The notes under the pieces are model-generated. The model saw only the letters and a program-made list of their open reading frames with translations. It did no database searches and was not told the origin of the DNA. Position numbers and translations under genes: made by a program. From Archangium violaceum (GTDB lineage: Bacteria > Myxococcota > Myxococcia > Myxococcales > Myxococcaceae), in contig NZ_CP069338.1 in the NCBI RefSeq assembly GCF_016859125.1, positions 9,241,501-9,305,500 of the forward strand: 64,000 nt of DNA. Direction: 5' to 3'. This document shows, piece after piece, positions 8,567-15,958 of this stretch (the stretch's first letter is position 1; the number at the start of each line of letters is the position of its first letter).

Positions 8567-8655
8567 AGATCACCACCAGCAACTGGGCCTACCTCGCGGC
8601 CCGTGCGCTGCCAGCCGGAAAGGAGCAGCGGGATACCTAATGAGCTTCAGGGAGT

Positions 8656-8674
8656 GAGCCCACCATATTCGCGA
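8656..8674 (+). repeat. Left terminal inverted repeat of the IS1380 element
   Basis: The core AGCCCACCATATTCGCGA matches the right end at 15 of 18 positions when that end is reverse-complemented. It lies about 165 bases beyond the transposase stop. Confidence 0.65.
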
Positions 8675-8839
8675 CGACTGGCTCAAGACATGCATGAGGG
8701 CTGAGGTCGAGCGCGTTGGGTTGAGTTATCGGGCACAAGGCAGAGGAAGCCCGCCCCGTGGCAGCGGGTAGCAAGCAGGAGGAGATGGAGAGGGGAGTGG
8801 GGAGGGTGCGACACGTGAGCTGCAATTGACTCCAGGCAG

Positions 8840-10253
8840 CTACGTGATGTGCGCTGTGCTCAGCGAGCCCAGCTTCGTCCACAGCTTCTGCCAGAGGCTG
8901 GCCGACTCCCGGCCAATGACCAGCACCACTCTTCTGGCGTGTAACAGCACCCGCGCGGCTACTTTGAGCACCCGCTCGCGCACACGGCGCAGCCCCCAGC
9001 CCTCGCCCGTGGCCTGCTCCATCAGCACGCGCGCGGCGTGCACCAGGTTGTAGGCCAGGGCATTGAGCAACAGGCGTACCTCGTTGTTGGCGAAGGCGTC
9101 GATGGACACCGAGCGCTGGACGGGCGGCTGCCCCCGGTACTTGGACTTGGGCCGTCTGGCCGAGGAGAGCGCCGGGGCCAGCACGTCCATGAACTCTGCG
9201 AAGTGGCCCTCCGCCGTGCCGCGTTGGCGGTAGTGCTCCAGCAGCGCCTGCGCCGGCATCTCAGAAGGCGTGCGGGAAGAGCTCGTCCTTCCTCTCCAGC
9301 ACTACCAACACCACGCGCCGCGCACGGCTCCAGCCCTGCGCCTGGTACTCCCATTCGTACAGGTGGGTGCCCGGCTCCCCCAGCGGCACTCCCGAATTCA
9401 TGAAGCGCGGCAGCGCCGCCTCCCGCTGCAACACGCTGGTGTTGCGCACGCGCGCCACGTAGGGCGTGCCTCGCTCCTCCAGCTTCGCCAGCAGCTTCTC
9501 CTCGGGAAAGCCCGCGTCGAAGCGCACCGCTGCCACTTCGCATACCTCCTTCTCCACTCGCCCCAGCAACTCGTCGATGAATTCCAGCGCTCCATTGGCG
9601 CTGTGCACGTTTCCCTCGCGCAACCTCACGTCCAGCAGGTCTCCCGTCTCGGCGAGACTGGCGACAATCGGGTGGTACATGCGTACTCCGTAGTGCCCGT
9701 TGTACGCGCTGCCCTCCTGGTGCCCAGGCACCTCCACCGGCAACCCGTCCACGTCCACCGTCACCTGCTTGAGCTTCTGGCCCTTGGGCTGTTGCGCCCT
9801 CAGCCTTCGCCCCGTCTGCCACACCAGCGCCTCGTGCAGCACCTTCCGGTTTTCCTCTCGCGCCAACATGGCCGTCAGCCGCGACAAGGTGGGCTGTGAG
9901 GCCAACCCCTCCGCTCCCCCCTCTTCCCCCCTCAGCGGCACGCTGCTCTTGCTGTCCGACACCGCCAACCTCAACACCGCGTCCCTCCTGAGCGCGTCCG
10001 CGTCGTCGTGGTCTCTCCACCCTTGCCCCAACAGCAGAAGGTCCGTGCGCACCAACTCCCTCAGCGAGTGGGTTATCCGCTTCTCGTCTCGCGTGTCCGT
10101 CAACATCTCCCCCAGCCAGCGCGTCAGCCCCAACCGCTCGTCCACCTCCCTCAGCAGCACCGCCCCTGCCTCCGACGTCAACCGCTCCGCCCTCGCCTCC
10201 AGCTTCACGGAGCCGTTGAACTCCAGCCCGAAGTCGTTGAGGATTTCACCCAT
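8840..10253 (-). pseudogene. IS1380-family transposase, frameshifted
   Basis: The 5' part (10253-9261, 330 residues) starts at ATG after AGGAGG and carries the first DDE aspartates (QVTVDVDGLPVEV and VRFDAGFPEEKL) and the family pattern LRDVRLREGN-like before LDVRLREGNVHS. It stops at TGA 9263-9261. The 3' part (9259-8840, 139 residues) continues in another frame with LLEHYRQRGTAEGHFAEF, which holds the catalytic Glu, and NALAYNLVHAARVLM. Together they give about 470 residues, near normal family length, but a short stretch around the HAF motif is missing. Most likely a decayed, non-autonomous copy; programmed frameshifting is less likely because sequence is lost at the joint. Confidence 0.75.
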
Positions 10254-10357
10254 GACGCGCCTCCTGCCTTGTGGTGGTGGATGTCTGAACAACACCCCTC
10301 TACCACTCGGGAGGTCAGGCGCGTCACCCTCCTTTTCCGGTCATCCTCCTGCACCTC

Positions 10358-10376
10358 TCGTGAATAAGGCGGGCTG
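10358..10376 (-). repeat. Right terminal inverted repeat of the IS1380 element
   Basis: Read inward it is AGCCCGCCTTATTCACGA, pairing with the left end with three mismatches. It lies about 105 bases upstream of the transposase start, where the transposase promoter would sit. Confidence 0.65.
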
Positions 10377-10397
10377 AGTACCAGTACGAGGATTGAG

Positions 10398-10616
10398 ATG
10401 CAGGGCTCCCGCATCGAAGGGGAGTGGAATCGGTACCGACGCTGGTTGGAGATGCACTACCCATCACTGCTCGGCGATCTGAGACCCCCGGCTTCGCCTG
10501 ACGTTCTGCATGCCCTGGAGGAAGCCCTCGGGCAGAAGTTGCCGCAGGATGTGGTCGCCGTGCTTCTCGAGGATGCAAGAGAGCGGCTGTTTCATGGTGG
10601 TCGCGGCGGCGCATGA
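10398..10616 (+). pseudogene. Truncated SMI1/KNR4 (SUKH) family gene, N-terminal fragment
   Basis: A 72-codon reading frame begins with a typical SMI1/KNR4 N-terminus: WNRYRRWLEMHYP, then PDVLHALEEALGQKLPQDV. Family members continue for another 100 or more residues with a conserved HDG motif. Here the frame diverges after VVAVL and stops, so only the first helical part is left. Known: SUKH proteins are frequent immunity proteins of polymorphic toxins. It starts just 20 bases outside the right end of the IS element, so insertion and deletion around the IS probably destroyed a toxin-immunity locus. Confidence 0.6.
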
Positions 10617-10932
10617 GGGTGCAAAGGGGCCGAGGAGGGCCGCTGACGGGAGCCGCCGAACTGCGCGCCCGGCCGGTGCAGAGGCTGTGCAGTCCCCTTT
10701 GGGCACACGCCTGCTCAGGCGCAGCTCCGTGCCGGAGCCGCGCCGGGTTGTCCGGATGAGCCAGGACGATGTCAACCATGAGGCACCGCCATCTTTGACG
10801 ACGCCGTCTACACCGCAGTTGAATCCGGGGCGGCGGTTTCCTAAACCGCAGGCCGCTGGTTCGTTCCAGGGGGCGAGAGCTTCTTCGCGCGGAGCGCGGC
10901 TCGAGAGGTGGAAGGCCGGCGGAGGGCTCATC
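10617..10932. other. Non-coding stretch with tRNA-like remnant
   Basis: No convincing gene in these 316 bases. Reading frames here have no recognisable protein content. The only structured element seen is the tRNA-Arg(CCT)-like 3' half at 10833-10877. The last bases hold the ribosome site (GGAGGG) of the following gene. Confidence 0.5.
10833..10877 (+). other. Degenerate tRNA-Arg(CCT) 3' half, candidate attachment-site remnant
   Basis: Positions 10833-10849 form a perfect anticodon arm: stem GCGGT/ACCGC, loop TTCCTAA with U33 and anticodon CCT. A variable segment AGGCC follows. Then comes a T-arm-like GCTGGTTCG-TTCCAG that looks like a normal arm lacking A58 and one stem base, and a GGGGGCGA stretch where an acceptor strand would lie. 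No matching 5' acceptor or D-arm is present upstream. The anticodon arm is clear; the rest is decayed. tRNA 3' halves are common integration sites, so this may mark one end of an old mobile element. Confidence 0.5.
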
Positions 10933-11745
10933 ATGTCGAACAACGCGTCTCAGTGGCGAGTGGGGAGGGGGGTCCGCCCCGTTCCGTTCTGTCTCCTCTT
11001 CAGCCTGTTGGCCCTGACGGGCGCCCAGGCCCATCCGGCGGAGGCACAGAGGGAAGAGGCCTCGCGCCAGCCCACGGATGAAGGCGCGGGTGCCGGCATG
11101 AGTCCGAAGATGGCCCCGATCGGGCTCTATCCGCTCTGGGAGAACACCGGGCACGTGCTCGGCCATGAGCGCCTGTATGTCGGCACCCAGGCGGTGGAGA
11201 TCGGGCTCCTCGACAGGGTCCAACTGGGGGGGCGTCCCATGTCCTTCGTCTTCCGGACCCCCAACGTCCACGCCAAGGTGAGTCTGCTGCGCAACGAGCG
11301 GCTGTCCATTGCCGCGCACGCCGAGGCGCTCGTCTTCCTGCCGGGCGCGAGCGAGGCCTTCACCTCGAGCAACTATGTCTCCCGGGTGGACACCCGGGAC
11401 GTCGCGCTCACCGTGGTGCCAGTAGGGGCCACGGCCAGCTTCTCGCCCGTTTCCTGGTTCCAACTGCACGGCACCGCGACGGTGATGGGGACGTTCGGCA
11501 ACGAGGTGTACGAGGGTCGTGCGACGTTGGGGGCCAGCGTGGTGGCCCAGCTGCTCGTCGGCAAGCACCATGCGTTCTCCACGCACGTGGGCGAGATGGG
11601 CTTCTGGAACCACGACTTCACCCTGCTCGGTGCGTCCTACCGCGTCCGGGTGCGGTGGTTCGAGGCGCAGCTCGGCTACTTCTACCGCTTCACCCCGGAC
11701 GGAAGGCAGAGCAGCCCGCTGCTCAGCCTGGGGGCCTACCTGTGA
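10933..11745 (+). CDS. Secreted/outer-membrane beta-barrel-like protein
   Basis: A 270-residue protein started at ATG 10933 behind GGAGGG. Residues 1-38 form a Sec signal peptide (basic MSNNASQWRVGRGVR, then FCLLFSLLALTGAQA, cleavage after AQA). The rest alternates polar and hydrophobic residues in many short beta strands (FVFRTPNVHAKVSLL, ALTVVPVGATASFSP, RVRVRWFEAQLGYFY) and ends in an aromatic strand, which suggests an outer-membrane barrel. No named family was recognised. The stop overlaps the start of the next gene (GTGA), so the two products probably work together. Role unknown. Confidence 0.7.
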   Translation: MSNNASQWRVGRGVRPVPFCLLFSLLALTGAQAHPAEAQREEASRQPTDEGAGAGMSPKMAPIGLYPLWENTGHVLGHERLYVGTQAVEIGLLDRVQLGGRPMSFVFRTPNVHAKVSLLRNERLSIAAHAEALVFLPGASEAFTSSNYVSRVDTRDVALTVVPVGATASFSPVSWFQLHGTATVMGTFGNEVYEGRATLGASVVAQLLVGKHHAFSTHVGEMGFWNHDFTLLGASYRVRVRWFEAQLGYFYRFTPDGRQSSPLLSLGAYL

Positions 11746-13256
11746 GACGCCTCGCGCTCGCGCTCGCGCTGTTGACGCTCGCTGGTCCCGCCTGCGACTG
11801 GGAGCACGCCGCGCTGATGAACAGCATCCCCATCAAGGGCAAGCCGTCCGTCAATCCCACGGTGCACGTGTACCTCGGGCTCGACGGGCTGTCGCACCGC
11901 GCGGTGACCAAGGCGCGTGCGAGGGGGGCCTTCGCGGGGTGGGACGTGGCTCGCTTCATCCCCATGTTCCCGGCCACCAGTGACGCCAGCTGGACGCGCA
12001 TCCTGCACACCGGGCGATTCGCGGGTTACGAGTACGGCCACTACGATCCCAGGCACGACAAGCTCTACAACACGTCGGTGGAGGGCGTGCTCGTGCATGC
12101 CATTCCACCGCTGGACTCGCTCGCGCACCTGCTGCCGGAGACAGTGCGGGCCCCCGTCTACTACGAGGCCTTCGATCACCACGCGACCGACTACATCAGC
12201 TCCGTCTGGAGCTACGAGCGGCCCGTCTTCGGCTGGTATCGCGCGCTCGATCACCTCTTCGTGGCGCTCGCCGGGAGGAGCGAGAAGCAGCACACCTTCA
12301 GCGCCTATATGCTGGAGGGCGACGTCATCGGGCATATTCGCAGCGAGGAGGACTTCGTGGACGTGCTCGTGACCCTGAGCGAGCGCATCCAGGACTTCAA
12401 GCGCAGGCACCCCGAGCGCTCGTTCGTCTTCACCCTCTTCGGTGACCATGGAATGGACAGCGTGCGCAAGCCGCCGCAGTACGTGGTGGACTTCCGGGAC
12501 CAGATGCGCGCCGTGGGTATCACTCCCGTGGACACGCTCGAGCGGGCGGACAAGGTGGCTGGCCCCGCGGCGGTGGCCGTGCTCCACACCCGTGTCACCT
12601 ACGTGGCCCTCCATACCCGGCCGGCTCGGGTGGCGGAGGTGGCGCGTCTGGCGTCCACGGCTCCCGCGGCCGACCTGGTGATCGCGCGTGGTTCCTCACC
12701 GGGGAGCGGCTATCCCGAGGACCTCGAGTGGGTGGACGCCTGGCGGGAAGGCGCGCTCGCGGCCCGCTTCGGTTACCAGCGCTCCACGGACACCTACTGG
12801 CTGCCGGCGGACGTGGACTGGGCCGCGCTCGATCTCCCGGTCGCCTTCACGCCCGGGGCGGAGTCCGGCGTCTTCACCGACGAGACGCTCTTCGCCGCGA
12901 GCGCCGAGCGGACCTATCCCGACTTCTTCTTCCGTGCACGCACGGCGCTGGAGCCCATCAGCGTGGAGTTCCCGGCGGAGGCCGTGGTGTCCCTGCGCGA
13001 CCCGTACATGTCGGTGGGCTTCCTCGTGCCCATCGTGGGCGGCCTCGACCTGGCCTCCGCGGCCAGTCACGGCGCCATGAGCGGGCAGGGCAGTGTGAGC
13101 GCGCTCCTCACCGAGGAGCGGAGCCTGCCCGCGACGGTGCGTTCGGACACACTGCTCGAGTTGTTCCCCGCGCTGTCCGAGCACCTGCTCCAGCGGGGCC
13201 TGACGCTTCTGCCTGGCGCCGACGGAGCCTCGCTCGACTACGCGGGGCTCCCCTGA
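11742..13256 (+). CDS. Exported alkaline-phosphatase-superfamily (type I phosphodiesterase-like) protein
   Basis: A 504-residue protein from GTG 11742, overlapping the previous stop by 4 bases. The N-terminus is a signal sequence (VRRLALALALLTLAGPAC) with a weak lipobox-like end. Superfamily features are visible: an early metal-binding Asp in VYLGLDGLSHRAV, a probable nucleophile region FPATSDASWTRILHTG, and the metal site FTLFGDHGMDS. Known: this fold hydrolyses phosphomono- or diesters using two metals. Inferred: a periplasmic or surface phosphodiesterase or phosphatase of unknown substrate, acting with the upstream barrel-like protein. Substrate-determining residues were not identified. 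Confidence 0.7.
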   Translation: MRRLALALALLTLAGPACDWEHAALMNSIPIKGKPSVNPTVHVYLGLDGLSHRAVTKARARGAFAGWDVARFIPMFPATSDASWTRILHTGRFAGYEYGHYDPRHDKLYNTSVEGVLVHAIPPLDSLAHLLPETVRAPVYYEAFDHHATDYISSVWSYERPVFGWYRALDHLFVALAGRSEKQHTFSAYMLEGDVIGHIRSEEDFVDVLVTLSERIQDFKRRHPERSFVFTLFGDHGMDSVRKPPQYVVDFRDQMRAVGITPVDTLERADKVAGPAAVAVLHTRVTYVALHTRPARVAEVARLASTAPAADLVIARGSSPGSGYPEDLEWVDAWREGALAARFGYQRSTDTYWLPADVDWAALDLPVAFTPGAESGVFTDETLFAASAERTYPDFFFRARTALEPISVEFPAEAVVSLRDPYMSVGFLVPIVGGLDLASAASHGAMSGQGSVSALLTEERSLPATVRSDTLLELFPALSEHLLQRGLTLLPGADGASLDYAGLP

Positions 13257-13278
13257 GCGCTTGGGCGCCGCCGCTCAC

Positions 13279-14190
13279 TCACGCGGTGGCATCCTTCAAC
13301 TGGGAGTCGGCCGGAGCGTGGCTATCGGACGCTCGCGCGGAGACCGGCTGGGCGAGCGACTCCACCTGATCCGTACTCAGCACCACCTTCTCCTCCGAAC
13401 CGGACCACACGAAGGGAATGCCCGGCTGGCGGTAGAGCGTGGGGGGGATGTCCCGTGCCATCTGCGCGTGCAGCTCCGGCAGCTTGGACCAGTGCAGCCC
13501 GTGCTTGGTGTGGTGCGCGGTGTGGTAGCCGAGGTTGCCGGTCATCAGGTTATAGCCGCGGTGCAGGATGTTGTAGGAGGCCTCGGCGTGCTCCTTCGTG
13601 ACGAGCCCCGAGTGATGGAAGTAGGTGGCCCACGCGGTCACGTAGAGCGACACGCACATGGGCAGCAGGAAGACGAAGAGGGCGTTGTACCAGTTGTGCC
13701 AGAAGAGCAGGCCGAGCAGTGCTACCTGCAGCGCGCCCATGCCCAGGAAGACGCGCAGCGCCTTGGGGTGCTTGAGCCCCACCTTGAAGGCCCGCGGGTA
13801 GGCCGTGAGCGCGGTCGACAGCGAGTACTCCAGCTCGCCCATGGCGGTGCCGTCGGGGCGCATCCAGCGCGACTCGTCCTTCTCCTGGTCCAGGTAGTTG
13901 CGGTGGTGGCCGAGCACGTGATGCAGGAACCACGCATGGGAGGTGATCCCCGTCTGGAACCCGAACATGATCTCCAGCAGGCGGTTGGGCAGCGCGTGGC
14001 GGAACATCGTGACGTGCTGGTGGTGGTGGTTCCACGCGCTGATCCACCCCTTGGGAATGATGCCCAGGCCGAGCCACAGGATGGGGAACCACCAGCTGTG
14101 CGCCGTGAAGTAGACCGTCAGGTCGAGCGCGAACACGCACGAGAACAGCAGGACGGGGATGCGATCTTCGGGATGCCGGAACAGGGTCAT
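13279..14190 (-). CDS. Membrane fatty acid desaturase family protein
   Basis: A 303-residue integral membrane protein. The start is ATG 14190 because GGAAGG lies about 6 bases upstream; a longer frame to 14244 lacks such a site. It has the three His clusters of di-iron desaturases: HHHQH in AWNHHHQHVTMFRH, HHVLGHH, and HTAHHTKH near the C-terminus, with several hydrophobic segments between. Role (family): introduces a double bond or hydroxyl into an acyl chain using O2. Substrate is not evident; carotenoid or lipid modification is possible. It faces the phosphodiesterase gene with only 22 bases between the two stops. Confidence 0.82.
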   Translation of the reverse strand: MTLFRHPEDRIPVLLFSCVFALDLTVYFTAHSWWFPILWLGLGIIPKGWISAWNHHHQHVTMFRHALPNRLLEIMFGFQTGITSHAWFLHHVLGHHRNYLDQEKDESRWMRPDGTAMGELEYSLSTALTAYPRAFKVGLKHPKALRVFLGMGALQVALLGLLFWHNWYNALFVFLLPMCVSLYVTAWATYFHHSGLVTKEHAEASYNILHRGYNLMTGNLGYHTAHHTKHGLHWSKLPELHAQMARDIPPTLYRQPGIPFVWSGSEEKVVLSTDQVESLAQPVSARASDSHAPADSQLKDATA

Positions 14191-14344
14191 GCGCCTTCCG
14201 CGAGGGGGCCGGCGGGTGCCCACGAGAGGTGGACGCCCCGTCACCGGCGAAAGTGTCGCTCAGCATACAGTACGCGGCGCCCCTCCGGGGTGGCGGAATG
14301 TACGCCCTTCGTGGGAGGCAGGCAGGTTGCCCACCAACCCGACT

Positions 14345-15943
14345 TCAGAAGGAGCGCTTGAGTGTGGCTCTGATGCGCTCCACCAGGGCGGGACCATTTC
14401 GTGACTCGGTGGAGCAGATGCTGCCTCCCTTCAGGGGGCTGCTCAGGTTGCCCTGACTCTCCGTGAAGGCATCGAACACCTCGGCGTTGAAATTGAGAGA
14501 CGCGAAGGCCGGCAGGCTCGGGTTGGCCAGGTGCCTGGCGTTGAAGCACATCGTCGCGAACAGCGCGGGCTCCGGAGTCGCCCCCTGCGCGGGCCGCTCG
14601 TACTTGGAGATCCACTCCCAGAACAGGTCGTCTTCCCGGGAGATGGGGCCATAGCCATGCCCGTAGCCATGGGAGAAGCTGTACAGGTCGCCCTCGAACC
14701 GGCCGTCCTTCACCGGGAGTGTCACGGGTGGGCCTACCCGGGTGAAGGCCACCCGGCGCCCCTTGTCGGACCTACGCCAGAGGCTGACGTCGACCGAGAC
14801 GTTGGAGGAGCCGTCGAGGCCCCGTATCGCTCCCCGGGTCACGAGCCGTGGAGGAGTGTCCTCGTTCGCGGGTTCGAGTGAGAGCAAGAAGGTCTCGAGC
14901 GAGGGCCGCGGAAGAACCAGGAGCTCCCTGGGCTTGAGGACCTGCACGGGCTTCGGCTGTTGAGGATGCTTCTTGGAGCCGGGCTTGGGCTGGACCTTCG
15001 GGTAGTCGACGAGAACGCTGTAATGGAACTCGTGTGAGCCCTCCTCATTGGCTTCGGGGTATTCGAACTTGAGGGAGTCCGTGGTGCTATCCACGCTGCA
15101 ACCGATGAACCAGGGCAGCGTCTTGTCCTGGTTGTCCTGGTTCCAGACCAACTCGGCGCGCAGGTCGCTCTTGCTCCTGTTGGGTTTCTTCTCCTGGTCG
15201 TCCTGCTCCTCGATGACGAGCCGCACCCCGTGACCTTTCTGGAGGAGCTTCCGGACGAGCGTCCCCGCGACAAGCGTGAACTGGAGGCCCTTGCCCATGA
15301 CGAGGTTGCTTCGGGGCTCGAAGTCCACGTCCAGCGGGTTGTCGAACTTGATGACACGCTCGGGATCCCAGTCCCACATGGCGCTCGGCGATTGCTGAAC
15401 GAGCTTCGCCGCATTCTCCTGGAGGCACTCGGAGAGCACGGCGGTCGGAGCGTGCGGGTACTGCGGCGTGAGGCGGTAGTCGATCCATCCCTTACCGAAC
15501 ACCCGGTGCTGCAGCACCCTGAGCTTCGGGTAGTCTTCCTTCCGGCCCACGACCTCCTTGAACTCGAAGGCTCCGTTATTGAGGTACAGCGTGCCGGTGA
15601 TCACGGACTCGCGGGTTTCCTTGGTTCCCTCGTCATGAACGAGCCAGGTGAGGGTGGCGGGGACTCTCTTTTCCGTGAAGCCCGTGTACTGGCCCGTCAC
15701 CTTGAATGAGGTTTCGAGCTTTCGGATGTAGAGGGTGCCTGGATCGAGGAAATCCACTCCCAGCGAGTCATCGTCCTCATCGGGCTCCTCGCCCTGAGCG
15801 CTCGCGCTCGCGGGGGCAAGCGCGGGCGCGTCGAGCTTGAGCGTCGTGATGGGCGAGGCAACGAGGTTGATGACTCCCACGAAGCCCAGCTCCACCCGGA
15901 GGGTGGGAGCCTGTGGCTGGCCGTCCTTGTTCGTATCCGCCAT
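14345..15943 (-). CDS. Unknown 532-residue protein, last gene of peptidase operon
   Basis: Starts MADTNKDGQPQAPTLRVELG with no signal peptide or membrane segment. The body is mixed alpha/beta with an acidic segment near residues 50-60 (GEEPDEDDDSLG), and a Gly/His/Tyr-rich turn (SHGYGHGYGP) near residue 440. No catalytic motif or named family was recognised. It begins 15 bases after the stop of the large two-part gene upstream and shares its style (long, soluble, Lys-rich linkers), so it is almost certainly co-transcribed. The function may depend on the neighbouring C39/M23-like protein. Confidence 0.6.
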   Translation of the reverse strand: MADTNKDGQPQAPTLRVELGFVGVINLVASPITTLKLDAPALAPASASAQGEEPDEDDDSLGVDFLDPGTLYIRKLETSFKVTGQYTGFTEKRVPATLTWLVHDEGTKETRESVITGTLYLNNGAFEFKEVVGRKEDYPKLRVLQHRVFGKGWIDYRLTPQYPHAPTAVLSECLQENAAKLVQQSPSAMWDWDPERVIKFDNPLDVDFEPRSNLVMGKGLQFTLVAGTLVRKLLQKGHGVRLVIEEQDDQEKKPNRSKSDLRAELVWNQDNQDKTLPWFIGCSVDSTTDSLKFEYPEANEEGSHEFHYSVLVDYPKVQPKPGSKKHPQQPKPVQVLKPRELLVLPRPSLETFLLSLEPANEDTPPRLVTRGAIRGLDGSSNVSVDVSLWRRSDKGRRVAFTRVGPPVTLPVKDGRFEGDLYSFSHGYGHGYGPISREDDLFWEWISKYERPAQGATPEPALFATMCFNARHLANPSLPAFASLNFNAEVFDAFTESQGNLSSPLKGGSICSTESRNGPALVERIRATLKRSF

Positions 15944-15958
15944 GCGTGCGCTCCAGCC

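Larger units (their letters stand above)
8656..10376 (-). mobile_element. IS1380-family insertion sequence
   Basis: An element of about 1.72 kb containing a DDE transposase of IS1380 type on the minus strand. Its ends carry imperfect inverted repeats: AGCCCACCATATTCGCGA starting at 8657 against AGCCCGCCTTATTCACGA read inward from about 10375, 15 of 18 identical. GAGT occurs just outside both ends (8652-8655 and 10376-10379), a possible 4-base target duplication, although exact end assignment is uncertain by one base. It separates toxin-related debris on the left from an SMI1/KNR4 fragment on the right. Confidence 0.75.
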
